Shown in pieces: positions 1 to 9,300 of a stretch of 64,000 nucleotides of DNA. A program made the position numbers and the translations under genes. The stretch spans positions 248,001 through 312,000 of the forward strand of contig NZ_CP026681.1 in the NCBI RefSeq assembly GCF_002949735.1, in the 5' to 3' direction. The notes beneath the pieces are model-generated. The model ran no database searches, was not told where the DNA came from, and saw nothing but the letters and a program-made list of their open reading frames with translations. The number at the start of each line of letters is the position of its first letter. Within the stretch, counting starts at the first letter, position 1. The DNA comes from Nostoc sp. 'Peltigera membranacea cyanobiont' N6. GTDB lineage: Bacteria > Cyanobacteriota > Cyanobacteriia > Cyanobacteriales > Nostocaceae.

Positions 1-62
1 TTAATTTCACTTGTTTGGTTTAGGGATTAATTAAATAAAATATTGGCGGGGTTAATATCTTT
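1..62 (-). pseudogene. Relic of an HstK-type Ser/Thr kinase catalytic loop, running off the left edge
   Basis: Read on the minus strand, this scrap aligns with the DNA that encodes the HKDIKPANILINPETKQ region of the complete paralogues, for example around 11322-11372. Relative to them it has an extra ATAA-like tetranucleotide after the NIL codons, which shifts the frame, and a stop follows at once. The residues that should precede it would lie at 63-465, but that space holds a spacer and the 3' end of the next gene, so the N-terminal part is missing. Whether more of the relic lies left of the window cannot be seen. It suggests the array once extended further in this direction. Confidence 0.7.
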
Positions 63-163
63 CAGTTAAGCCCAAAACTCTTGATAGAGATACGTTAGCA
101 TAGTGGGACGAAGCAATAATAATTCAGCAAGTTTTTTTCAATGTTTTCATTCATTACTTTTGT
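63..163. other. Spacer with no recognised feature
   Basis: About 100 bp between the kinase relic and the stop codon of the receiver-PAS-histidine kinase gene. Very faint resemblance to the kinase-domain DNA may continue for some tens of bases, too weak to call. I see no RNA gene and no convincing terminator. Confidence 0.4.
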
Positions 164-1978
164 TTAATTTTTGATAATCGGGAACTCTAATACAAACTCA
201 GTCCCTTTTCCCAGAGTCGAATTTACAGTAATTGACCCTCCGTGTTTTTCTACAATGATTTGACGAGCGATCGCTAATCCTAATCCTGTCCCTTTCCCAA
301 CAGATTTAGTAGTAAATAAGTGGTCAAAAATCTTTTGTTTAATTTCTTCGCTCATCCCTAAACCATTATCTTTAATACTAATAATTACTTGTTTAGAGTC
401 ACTAGCTTGGGTACTAATTGTAATCCAATTAGGGTTAGTTTGAATTTCTTCAAAGCTGCGACCAATATTTGATTCTTCTAATGCCTCAATTGCATTTGCC
501 AGGATATTTATAAACACCTGATTTAATTGACCAGCAAAGCATTCTACTAGTGCTAACTGACCATATTCTCTGATAACTTGAATTTCTGGGCGAGATTCTG
601 AGGCTTTCAGGCGATGTTTGAGAATCAGAATAGTGCTTTCAATGCCATCATGAATGTTACAAGCAATGGGGCGATCGCTATCAGCACGAGAGAAGGTTCG
701 TAAAGAAGTGCTAATATCTCGAATTCGCTTCACACCTTCTCGCATTGAACCGACTAACTTAGGTAAATCTTCACGGATGTAATCGAGGTCAATTGCTTCG
801 ATTTCATCTTGAATTTCGGCATCAGGATTGGGATATTTCTGCTGATATAAATCCACCAACCCAAATATATCTTTGATGTAATCCAAAGCGGGTTGAATAT
901 TGCCACCCAAAAAGCCAACGGGGTTGTTAATTTCATGCGCCACCCCTGCAACGAGGTTTCCCAGTGCCGACATTTTTTCACTTTGCACCAATTGCACTTG
1001 GGTGTGCTGAAGTTCTGCGAGTGCTTGTTCTAGATTTTGTTTTTGTTGTTTGAGTTCTTCTTCAGCTTGCTGGCGTTCTGTAATGTCTTTTGTCACGAAT
1101 AAAGTGCCGAACACATTACCGTTGACATCGCGTAGAGGCATCTTGCTCGTATCCAACCAAACTTGCTGACCATCCGCCCGTAGAACTCGATCTATGATAT
1201 GAAATTCTGCTTGCTCAGACTCAATGACGCGGCGATCCCACATCAAAAACCAATCACATTCTTCTTTGCTGAAGTCTAAATCATAATCGGTTTTACCCAC
1301 AATCTCATCGGGAGAACTCAACTTGAGCATATCAGCCAAACTTTGATTACAACCCAAATAAACTGAATTGATATCTTTCCAGCCTACCCAATATGGAATA
1401 GTATCAAACACTAAACGCATCAATTGTTGAGTTTGTTTGAGGGTTTCAATCGATGCAAATAATTCCTGGGTTCGTTCGCTGACTCGTTGCTCTAGTTGCT
1501 CAGTTAGTTGTTGTAATTCTGTATTTCTCGCTTCAAGAGACTGGCTCAATTGATTAAGCTTTAAATGAGTCCGCACCCGTGCTAAAACTTCACCTTGTTG
1601 AAAGGGTTTGGTGATGTAGTCAATGGCTCCTAGTTCAAAACCGGTGACTTTATTTACCGATTCAGACAGGGCGGTGATAAAAATAATCGGAATATTTCGG
1701 GTTTTTGCATTGGCTTTGATGCGCTGGCAGGTTTCAAAGCCATCCATCCCTGGCATCATCACATCCAGTAAAATCAAGGAGACGGTTGTATGTTCTAGTT
1801 GCTGTAAAGCGCTTTCACCACTGGTTGCGATCGCCACTTCAAAACCAGCATTTGCTAGGGTGTCTGAAAGCACCTTCAAGTTATTTGGCACATCATCGAC
1901 AATCAGGATAATGCCATTGTCAAACGGGTTTGTAACAGGATTGTTCAATCTAAGGGAATTTGTAGAGAATGCTGTCAT
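164..1978 (-). CDS. Response regulator receiver-PAS-histidine kinase (604 aa)
   Basis: Soluble two-component protein in the unusual order receiver, PAS, kinase. The receiver spans about residues 22-145, with acidic pair D28/D29, phosphoacceptor D72 in the LLDVMMPGMDG motif, and a conserved Lys in YITKPF. A coiled coil near 145-180 leads to a PAS domain (about 185-305, ending DITERQQAEEEL). The kinase core has H348 in GVAHEINNP, an N-box with NILANAIEAL, DNGLGM, FDHLFTTK and GKGTGLGLA. No membrane segment is visible. The kinase core is clearly homologous to the C-terminal module of the giant kinases to the right, and the PAS resembles the second PAS of the gene at 28833-36029. The gene lies 52 bp downstream of the hybrid kinase gene on the same strand, probably cotranscribed. 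The ATG start lacks an obvious ribosome-binding site. The receiver could accept phosphate from neighbouring kinases, which is inference. Confidence 0.9.
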   Translation of the reverse strand: MTAFSTNSLRLNNPVTNPFDNGIILIVDDVPNNLKVLSDTLANAGFEVAIATSGESALQQLEHTTVSLILLDVMMPGMDGFETCQRIKANAKTRNIPIIFITALSESVNKVTGFELGAIDYITKPFQQGEVLARVRTHLKLNQLSQSLEARNTELQQLTEQLEQRVSERTQELFASIETLKQTQQLMRLVFDTIPYWVGWKDINSVYLGCNQSLADMLKLSSPDEIVGKTDYDLDFSKEECDWFLMWDRRVIESEQAEFHIIDRVLRADGQQVWLDTSKMPLRDVNGNVFGTLFVTKDITERQQAEEELKQQKQNLEQALAELQHTQVQLVQSEKMSALGNLVAGVAHEINNPVGFLGGNIQPALDYIKDIFGLVDLYQQKYPNPDAEIQDEIEAIDLDYIREDLPKLVGSMREGVKRIRDISTSLRTFSRADSDRPIACNIHDGIESTILILKHRLKASESRPEIQVIREYGQLALVECFAGQLNQVFINILANAIEALEESNIGRSFEEIQTNPNWITISTQASDSKQVIISIKDNGLGMSEEIKQKIFDHLFTTKSVGKGTGLGLAIARQIIVEKHGGSITVNSTLGKGTEFVLEFPIIKN

Positions 1979-2030
1979 AGCAAAGATGGTAATGAGGTAA
2001 CAAAGGGTTTCTTAGACTGGAATTAGTGGA

Positions 2031-4322
2031 TTAACTCTTAACATTGGGAAGATATTTTTCAATAAATGTTCGGATTTTTTCAGTCTGGAAATTATCTGCA
2101 TATTGACGTATTTCTTGAATAAACGAGTGATACTTTTCATTTGCTTTTTCTAAGGTTTTTAGCTGTTGCTCGATGGCCATCAAACGTCCCTGCAACGCAA
2201 ATGTGTGTAACTGCGATAAAACCTCATCAGTTGGGGGAACGATCTCATCTGGGATGGATGAGGATATTGCCTTTGAGTTGGCTGTTATTGGCTCCACAGC
2301 AATGGAGTTTTGGTCATAAACCCATTTCAGATTCAGGTATTTTTCCAACAACTTCAGTAGCGCTGGAGCTTCTACAGGCTTGGGTAAAAACGCATTGGCA
2401 CCGGCTGTGATACTCTCATTTTGGTTACTTTCAAATACGCTAGCTGAAGAGGCGATCGCTGGAATATCCTTTAATTCAGGAATCTGTCGCAACTGTCGCA
2501 GCATCTCATAGCCATCCATTTCTGGCATCATCAGGTCTGTAATAATCAGATCGGGATGAATCTCCTGCGCCATTGCCAATCCTTCTCGACCGTTACTGAC
2601 GGCAATCACTTCAAAACCCAAAGGTTCCAGTAAACTAACCACAACTGACCGATTCTCCCAACGGTCATCTACTACCAGCACCTTGAGCTTGCTGCCTTCA
2701 AATCCCAAAACCCTCCCTTGCTTAGTTGTTCGCAGACTTGTTGCCCATTCTTTAGCTTCAGGTAGTTCGATCTCAAACCAAAAAGTGCTACCTTTTCCCA
2801 CCTGGCTTTCCACATTTAGAGTGCTACCCATCAAAGTCACAATTTGCTGACTGATTGCTAGTCCTAGTCCGGTACCTTCTCCTTGTTTCTTGGTATCACC
2901 TACTTGTTCAAAGGGTTGGAAGATTTTTGTGAGTCCGCCTGGTGATATCCCGACTCCTGTATCTTCGATCTCAAAGCGAATTCGATAGGTTGAAATTTCT
3001 AGTTCCTGAGTTTGAACGCGAAATGTAACTTCGCCTTCGTCAGTAAACTTAATGGCATTGCCCAATAAGTTAATCAACACTTGGCGTAGGCGTTTTTCAT
3101 CGACTGTAATGCCAACAGGTAAATTAGAGTCAGGTTGATAGGTGAAAGGAATTCCTTTTTGACCAGCACGCACGCGCATCATCTCCGCAACGCCTTCCAG
3201 AAGTGCTGGAAAATAAGCATCTTCAGGATACAATTCCAACTTGCGGGCTTCGATTTTGGCGAGATCAAGGACATCGTTAATCAGATTGAGCAAATGATTG
3301 CCGCACTGATAGATGATATCTATACCTTTTTTAGCTCGTTCTGTTAAGGGTTCACCATTTTGAAGAATTTGGGCATAGCCCAGGATGCCATTGAGCGGAG
3401 TTCGCAATTCATGGCTCATGTTAGCCAGAAACTCGCTCTTGGCAAGGTTCGCAGTATCAGCTTTCTCTTTTGCTTCTGCTAGTTCTAGTGTCCGTTCTTC
3501 TACTTTTTGTTCTAAGGTGGCAAAGGAGGTTTGCAACTGTTTGGCCATGCTATTAAAGGATGCGGAAAGTTCTCCAAGTTCATCAGTGCGATTGCTCGGT
3601 AGAGTCGCATTCCAATTTCCCGTTTCTAATTGCTTGGCGGCGTTATTGAGTTGTAAAATAGGTAGCACAACAAGCGATCGCGATAACCAACGCACTAAAA
3701 CTACAGTCAGTAACAACACAGCCAAAAAAGTTACCAGAGCAAATCCAGCAACCCGAATTTCCTGCCGCACTACAGAACTTGCATCTAATTCAACCACCAA
3801 AAATCCATTCACCCGACCCTGAAGATTGCTGATTGGGGCATAGCCGTAGAGAATGGTTTCACCATTTGTATTGTAAAATTCCTCCTCAACAAACGGTGCA
3901 TTACGGGCAACGGCTGTATACAAATCATCTAATGACTTTGTGTAATCCATGCCAATTAATACAGTTTTACCTCGATCGGCAGGGTCGTAGTTTAAGACAT
4001 AGACAAATTTTTTATTTGGTTGCTGTCGTACTGTATAAATACGTAATATATCTTTACTGGTCGCTTGAATAGATACAAGTTTATCTTGATTAATTTTGTA
4101 AAAGGCTGAGGTGCGATCGCTACGCTGGAGAACTAATCCATGATAATCGCTATCGATTTGGGGAACTGCCAGACTGACAATCGCCAACAGACGATTACGG
4201 ATTGCCTGCCGTTGACTATAATACAACTGCCAGTACATGCCTGAAGCTATTGTCCCCGCCATCACTGCGATTAGCACTGAATAGGAAGCAATAATTTTTG
4301 TGCTGAGGTTCCAATTTCGCAC
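2031..4322 (-). CDS. Membrane hybrid sensor histidine kinase with HAMP and receiver (763 aa)
   Basis: Transmembrane two-component sensor. One helix lies near residues 9-31, then an extracytoplasmic sensor region of about 155 residues that looks Cache-like, a second helix near 187-211, a HAMP linker near 212-265 and a coiled coil. The HisKA domain has H304 in MSHELRTPLNG. The ATPase domain shows LLGNAIKFT, DTGVGI and GEGTGLGLA. A receiver follows, with phosphoacceptor D596 in TDLMMPEMDG and conserved Lys in FLPKPV. The last 90 or so residues are a helical tail without a His-phosphotransfer motif that I can recognise. The start is GTG at 4322, supported by an AAGGAG site (4331-4336) eight bases upstream. 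The kinase core is of the ordinary HisKA type and is not closely related to the array kinases. The upstream neighbour encodes a solute-binding lipoprotein that could present a ligand to the external domain (inference). Confidence 0.9.
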   Translation of the reverse strand: MRNWNLSTKIIASYSVLIAVMAGTIASGMYWQLYYSQRQAIRNRLLAIVSLAVPQIDSDYHGLVLQRSDRTSAFYKINQDKLVSIQATSKDILRIYTVRQQPNKKFVYVLNYDPADRGKTVLIGMDYTKSLDDLYTAVARNAPFVEEEFYNTNGETILYGYAPISNLQGRVNGFLVVELDASSVVRQEIRVAGFALVTFLAVLLLTVVLVRWLSRSLVVLPILQLNNAAKQLETGNWNATLPSNRTDELGELSASFNSMAKQLQTSFATLEQKVEERTLELAEAKEKADTANLAKSEFLANMSHELRTPLNGILGYAQILQNGEPLTERAKKGIDIIYQCGNHLLNLINDVLDLAKIEARKLELYPEDAYFPALLEGVAEMMRVRAGQKGIPFTYQPDSNLPVGITVDEKRLRQVLINLLGNAIKFTDEGEVTFRVQTQELEISTYRIRFEIEDTGVGISPGGLTKIFQPFEQVGDTKKQGEGTGLGLAISQQIVTLMGSTLNVESQVGKGSTFWFEIELPEAKEWATSLRTTKQGRVLGFEGSKLKVLVVDDRWENRSVVVSLLEPLGFEVIAVSNGREGLAMAQEIHPDLIITDLMMPEMDGYEMLRQLRQIPELKDIPAIASSASVFESNQNESITAGANAFLPKPVEAPALLKLLEKYLNLKWVYDQNSIAVEPITANSKAISSSIPDEIVPPTDEVLSQLHTFALQGRLMAIEQQLKTLEKANEKYHSFIQEIRQYADNFQTEKIRTFIEKYLPNVKS

Positions 4323-4330
4323 TGGTGTAG

Positions 4331-4336
4331 CTCCTT
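4331..4336 (-). promoter_or_regulatory. Ribosome-binding site supporting a GTG start
   Basis: On the minus strand AAGGAG lies eight bases before the GTG of the hybrid kinase gene. It is the clearest Shine-Dalgarno sequence in the window and fixes this start. The array genes, by contrast, have none at normal spacing. Confidence 0.75.
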
Positions 4337-4446
4337 TTACAGCCTCAAACTACTTATACAGGTAGTGCATTTTTAATCACTCCCAATGTTATTTTTGCCC
4401 AATTATTTCTAAAATGCCCACTTAATTTATCAAATGAACAGTTTAA

Positions 4447-4527
4447 TTGGGCATTGGGAACTGGGAATTGGGCATTGGGAATTGGGAACTGGGAATTGGG
4501 CATTGGGCATTGGGCATTGGGCATTGG
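4447..4527. repeat. Heptamer tandem repeat (TTGGGCA and variants, 11 units)
   Basis: Eleven consecutive 7-bp units of TTGGGCA, TTGGGAA or CTGGGAA, then a partial TTGG. Units differ only at the first base and the sixth, so this is a degenerate short tandem repeat of the type common in heterocyst-forming cyanobacteria. It begins 18 bp past the stop codon of the solute-binding protein gene and lies in the 222-bp gap before the hybrid kinase. No spacer-repeat alternation exists, so it is not CRISPR. Confidence 0.9.
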
Positions 4528-4544
4528 TTATTAATTCTTCCCCC

Positions 4545-6104
4545 TCATAGCCCAAGGCTAGCGCGGTAAGCTGCGCGTTGAGACTCGCGCCCTACTTGGT
4601 TGGTAATCTGCTCCCATCCTTGGGCAATCTGCTGCATTGCTTCCTCTTTCGTAATTTTTTTGACCAAGAACTTAGATACGACAGCATCGAGAACTTCAAA
4701 TTGATATTGCTGATTATGGGGAATGCTTAAATTCAAAACTATGTTGGAACTATTCAGGCTGACACCGATCGCGCCAAGATAGTTGTTGGCAGCTTCAGAC
4801 GACAGCCCTGCTTTAATCCAAGGATCTGAGTTTTCAAATTGCGAAATTCGGTAGGGGTTGAAGCCCGTTGTCCCGATTGTCACATCTACATTAGACTGAG
4901 CGGGTTGACTCATATAAGAGAGAAAGCTATATGCAGCATCCTTGACGTTTGCTGCTGCTTTGGCATAAACCACACCCGTCCAACCGACATTGGCAGCATA
5001 AGGTGCGTGATTGACACCATCAATGGCGTAAGGACAGGTAAACTTATCACAAGCTACTAGTTGATTGGTTTTGCGATCGAGGACTTGAGTTGTGCCTGGA
5101 GTGATGACAGCACCCACTTTATCCATCACTTTAGAGACAGATCGATCGATCGATAGAGGCCCAATATCGCCCCAATCAATGGTTAGGGCGCACCTGCCAG
5201 TGATGAATAATTCTCTAGCTTTAGAACCACCCAGATTTTCATCGTGGGGAACTCCATAATCCATCGTTTGTTTGTAAATATCCATTGCTTTGGCAAATCC
5301 TGGATTGTTCACCAAAGGCTTCATGGTGTCTGGGTCAAAAAATGCTCCTTGTGCTGTTCCCAGAGACTGCAAAAAAGGAGTGGCAATAGATATCAACATA
5401 CTAGTGCTATTCTCATGGGCACGTTTTGAAATACAAGAGCCATAGTCTGGTTTACCGTCGCCATTTAGGTCTTTGCCGTGAAACCGTTTAGCGATCGCCA
5501 AATACTGATCCCACGTTTCTGGAGGCGTTAAACTAGCTTCCTTTAAAAGATCGCTGCGGTAATAAACCATGTGAAAATCGCCATCCAAGGGAATGCTATA
5601 AATCCGCCCTTTATAAGTCGCACTGACATTCCGAAAGATCGGAGCGATATCTTCCCACCGCAAGGCAGCATCAGTCTTCACTCGTGCTGTTAAATCTTCT
5701 AGATAGCTAGCATCGATAAAGTCGATCAGCCATTGAGGTAAGATGACTGCCATATCGTACTTTGAATTCTTACCAGACCAGTTGTTTTGTAATATAGTGT
5801 AGAGATTTTTAAAGGGAACACCCGTTAGATTCACCTTTGCTCCAGTCAAGGCTTCAAACCCAGCAATCCGTCTCTGAGTACCTGTATGAATGGCTTCATC
5901 ATGGGTAATGACATTAATCGTCACACCGTCAAAGCGTTGTGCAGTCGGATTGATCTGGGTAGGATTAGGAGATGAAACTGTTTGAGAATTGGGTGGGGAG
6001 AAACTGCAACCTGGAATCCCTAAACTCAACCACAGGGCAGCTAGAAAAATCAGATAATACCGAACTCGCTGCCACACAGAGCAAAACTTTTGCCAATTAG
6101 ACAT
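4545..6104 (-). CDS. Extracellular solute-binding lipoprotein, family 1 (519 aa)
   Basis: Periplasmic binding protein of the ABC sugar/oligosaccharide type (SBP_bac_1-like). The N-terminus has basic residues, a hydrophobic helix near residues 16-31 and a lipobox-like IPGC with C33 as the probable lipid-modified cysteine, followed by a Ser/Pro/Thr-rich linker. The mature part has the expected features: an N-terminal beta segment VTINVITHDEA, YYRSDLL, a PPETWDQYL segment and a DWGDIGP segment. No permease or ATPase gene for a transporter is present in the window; the neighbours are sensor kinases. A role in ligand sensing for the adjacent membrane hybrid kinase is therefore plausible, though an orphan transport role with distant partners is equally possible. 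Its leader carries part of the 46-bp element found before the array genes. The start ATG has only a distant GAGGG upstream. Confidence 0.85.
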   Translation of the reverse strand: MSNWQKFCSVWQRVRYYLIFLAALWLSLGIPGCSFSPPNSQTVSSPNPTQINPTAQRFDGVTINVITHDEAIHTGTQRRIAGFEALTGAKVNLTGVPFKNLYTILQNNWSGKNSKYDMAVILPQWLIDFIDASYLEDLTARVKTDAALRWEDIAPIFRNVSATYKGRIYSIPLDGDFHMVYYRSDLLKEASLTPPETWDQYLAIAKRFHGKDLNGDGKPDYGSCISKRAHENSTSMLISIATPFLQSLGTAQGAFFDPDTMKPLVNNPGFAKAMDIYKQTMDYGVPHDENLGGSKARELFITGRCALTIDWGDIGPLSIDRSVSKVMDKVGAVITPGTTQVLDRKTNQLVACDKFTCPYAIDGVNHAPYAANVGWTGVVYAKAAANVKDAAYSFLSYMSQPAQSNVDVTIGTTGFNPYRISQFENSDPWIKAGLSSEAANNYLGAIGVSLNSSNIVLNLSIPHNQQYQFEVLDAVVSKFLVKKITKEEAMQQIAQGWEQITNQVGRESQRAAYRASLGL

Positions 6105-6134
6105 CTTATAATTTTTTCCCTCTGGCTTTTAACT

Positions 6135-6173
6135 GCCAAATCTTGACGATTTTCAGATTTATTATTCCCAGAT
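6135..6173 (-). promoter_or_regulatory. Partial array-type leader element upstream of the solute-binding protein gene
   Basis: On the plus strand this reads like the left part of the array element: CCAAATCT, an 11-base gap, AGATTTA, then TTATTCCCAGAT. The AAATCT/AGATTT hairpin is kept. The sequence diverges after CCCAGAT, and the rest of the element reappears at 6338. It suggests that this non-homologous gene acquired an HstK leader. Confidence 0.65.
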
Positions 6174-6350
6174 GTATTAATTTTTCATAAGAGGTAGGAG
6201 ATAAAGGACAAAACTCAGTGCTGAGTAATGAGTAATGAGTAACAAGAATACTCAGTACTTTTGCACTCAGTAAATGCCACAAAGGGCGTGGCGGTTTTTT
6301 AACTCAGCACTCTAAGCCGAGAAACTGGGCACTCTTCATTATTCCCAGAT
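6161..6350. repeat. 13-bp direct repeats flanking a 164-bp insert
   Basis: ATTATTCCCAGAT occurs at 6161-6173 and again at 6338-6350. The intervening 6174-6337 has no counterpart in the other array spacers. It contains three TGAGTAA units (6222-6242) and a 9-bp inverted repeat, GTGCTGAGT (6218-6226) with ACTCAGCAC (6302-6310). The arrangement looks like a small non-coding insertion or a segmental duplication that split the leader element in two. No open reading frame of note lies inside. Confidence 0.6.
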
Positions 6351-6358
6351 ATCTGAAG
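6338..6358 (-). promoter_or_regulatory. Right part of the split spacer element with CAGATATCTG palindrome
   Basis: ATTATTCCCAGATATCTGAAG, carrying the perfect 10-bp palindrome CAGATATCTG at 6346-6355, continues into the same downstream sequence as the other spacers up to the stop codon of the gene at 6383-11773. Confidence 0.6.
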
Positions 6359-6382
6359 CTGTTTAATAATGAGAGTTAAAAA

Positions 6383-9300
6383 TTATACCGGAATTTCAAT
6401 GATAAATTCTGTACCCTCACCGATAATCGAATTACAACTCAATTTACCACCGTGAGTTGATTCAACAATTTGACGAGCGATCGCTAACCCCAAACCTGTA
6501 CCTTTACCGACAGCCTTCGTAGTAAATAAATGGTCAAAAATCTTTTGTTTGACTGACTCATTCATCCCTTTACCATTATCAGTAATGGCAATTTTCACCC
6601 TTTCATTTTCGACCGATGTTTGAATAGTTATGCAGTTGGGATTGGCTTTAACTTCTGCAAAAGTCCGACCATTATTTGATTCATCTAATGCATCAATGGC
6701 ATTAGCAAGAATATTCATAAATACTTGATTTAATTGACCGGGAAAGCAATTAATTGCTGGAATCTGACCGTAGTTGGTGACAACTTCAATGGCTGGACGA
6801 GTATCATTAGCCTTGAGGCGATGGCGTAAAATCAAGATAGTGCTATCAATCCCTTCGTGGAGGTTGAAGGTTTGTTTTTGGTCGCTATCGGCACGGGAGA
6901 AAGTGCGGAGACTCTTACTTATGGATGTGATGCGATCGCCACCATCTTTCATCGCTCTGATTAATTTGGGTAAATCATCCCGTAAATATTCCAGGTCGAT
7001 TGTCTCTAATTCCTCTGCAATGGTGGGGCTGGGTTGCGGGAATTCCTCTTGATAGAGGTCAATCAACCCAAATAGGTCATTGATGGAATTTTGGACAGCG
7101 GCAACGTTGCCAATAATACAGCCGACGGGATTGTTGATTTCGTGGGCGACACCGGCGACTAAGTTACCTAGCGCCGACATTTTTTCACTTTGGACTATTT
7201 GGAGTTGGGCTTGCTGCAAGTTGGTGAGAGTCTGCTGGACTTGATTGTAAAGCCTTGCGTTTTCTAGAGAAATAGCCACTTGGGTGCAGAGAAAATCGAG
7301 AATAATGATGCGATCGCTAGTAAATACACCACTGGTAAAGCGATTGTTGAGATACAAAATACCAACCAAATTTCCTTGATTGAGAATGGGTAAACACAGG
7401 ACACTTTTCGGCTGGCGTAGTCTCAAATAATCCCCAATTACGGGTAAATCGGTTTCTAAATCGTCAATTACCACGACTTGTTGAGTGTTTTTGACATATT
7501 GAATCAGTTTGACAGGGACATTGGGGTTGTTTTCCAGGGGTTCGGAGTACAGTTCAGTTTCGCTTGGTGTGGCGATCGCCCGCACTTCCCAAACTTCATT
7601 CTCATTGGGTAAAATTAACGCACAGCGATCGCCCCCGGAATTTTGCAGAATAATTTGGGTAAGTTGGTGGAGCAGATCCTCTAATTGAATCACCCGCGAA
7701 AGTGCTTGGGAGGCTTTGATAATGGCAGCAAAATCGAGGGTTGTATTGATGCTGGAACTGCTAGAACTTTTGCGAGTGCTGGAATGAAGGGAATAAGCGG
7801 GAGATGCGATCGTTGCTAGTGTGCCGAACATTGTCATCGAGGGATCGGACTGCTGCAAAATCGGGCAAAGCAATTCGGGATAGCGGTTTTCCAAATCATC
7901 AGTTTTGGCTTTAGCTCCCCAGTGGGCATAACAGTAATAGGCTTCTTGCATATAACCTGCGGCAACTTTCTCTTTGCCCCAATTGAGATAGAATTTAGCG
8001 GCGAGTTCGTTAGCTAAGGCTTCTTCGTTAATATATTCGTTGGCTTTGGCTCCAGCGATCGCCTTGTCGTATAAGTCAATGGCTTCTGCCTTTTGTCCTA
8101 ACACTCGACATTTTTCAGCTTCTACCAAATCAACCTTATGCTGATGATTCATGGGAGCATGGTGCGCCCAGTGCTGTAACTTGGTTTGGTTTTCTGCTAC
8201 TCGCTCTAAGGCTGTTGACAACTCAACCAACGGCTCACTCAACAGTGCCAGCGCAACCAAAGAATCATAGAGATAAAATGCCGGTTCGCCGACGCTTCCC
8301 CCAGCACCCATTAAATAGTTTCTGCCCTCAACTGCATGGTTGTTAGCTTGGTCAACTTCCCCAAATAAAAAGCAAAGAGTCAGCTTATACAAATAGAAGT
8401 GATACAACCCATATAGGTCATTGGCAGACAGCAGCAGGGGCAGAAATTCCGTCTCTTGGAGGGCTGTGCCAGACAAAATGGTGGGATGCGACCCAACTCC
8501 CAGTAAATTTAAAACTGATTGCCAATATATCCGGCAGTAATTGGCTGTTCTCAATTCATTAACTTGCACCAAACCATTGTAGTAGGTGTGCGTATCCTGC
8601 TCAACATTAGCAAGGGGTTGACCGCACCAAAAAGCATTCAGACAGAAACTATTTCCACTATTTCCAACGTGTTCTAAGATTCCGACTTCTAGTCCACTTG
8701 TGTAGCCTTCTCTCAAGAGTGGTAACGTTTCTTTGATATGAGATTTGCGGTGTAGGATAAACGATCCCTGCAACATTAATACTAAAGGTCTAGTCGTTTT
8801 ATCATTGAGTTTTGAGACGACATTCAATGCCAATTGAATAAATTTCACTGCTGAATCTACATCTTGTAAGAGATTACAGAGAATCATGCTATAGGAACCA
8901 TAGTTATGAGCTGAAGCAGATATGTTTCCATACTGTAGGGATAATTTGACTGAGAAACAATTCAGTAATGGAAACAAGAGTGAGCCAGAGATGTAAGCTG
9001 GTGTCAGGAGGCTCGTGGCAATCTCGATAATTGCAAGTTTGTTTGCATCGCTCATCACTGGTAGGTGAACAAAATCTGCAATTTCTCTGTCGCCAATCAA
9101 CTCATTAATCTCTTGGATTGACTGTTGAATATCGGTTAGTGTAGGTGATTCGGTCATCGTTACGCCCAACTGTTGCAGGATTTGCATCCCGATGACAATG
9201 GCTTCGGTCAGTTTAGTTTGGGTCACATTTGCTTGAATTCTAATGCGGTAAACATTGACCTTTTCCAGTAAAGAGTGTGCCTGAGCGATGACTATCTCAA

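Noticed and set aside
4447..4527. Possible CRISPR array
   Set aside because: The 7-bp units are contiguous with no spacers.
6174..6337. Small RNA gene
   Set aside because: The inverted repeat is interrupted and no terminator or promoter pair could be recognised, so it is described only as a repeat insert.
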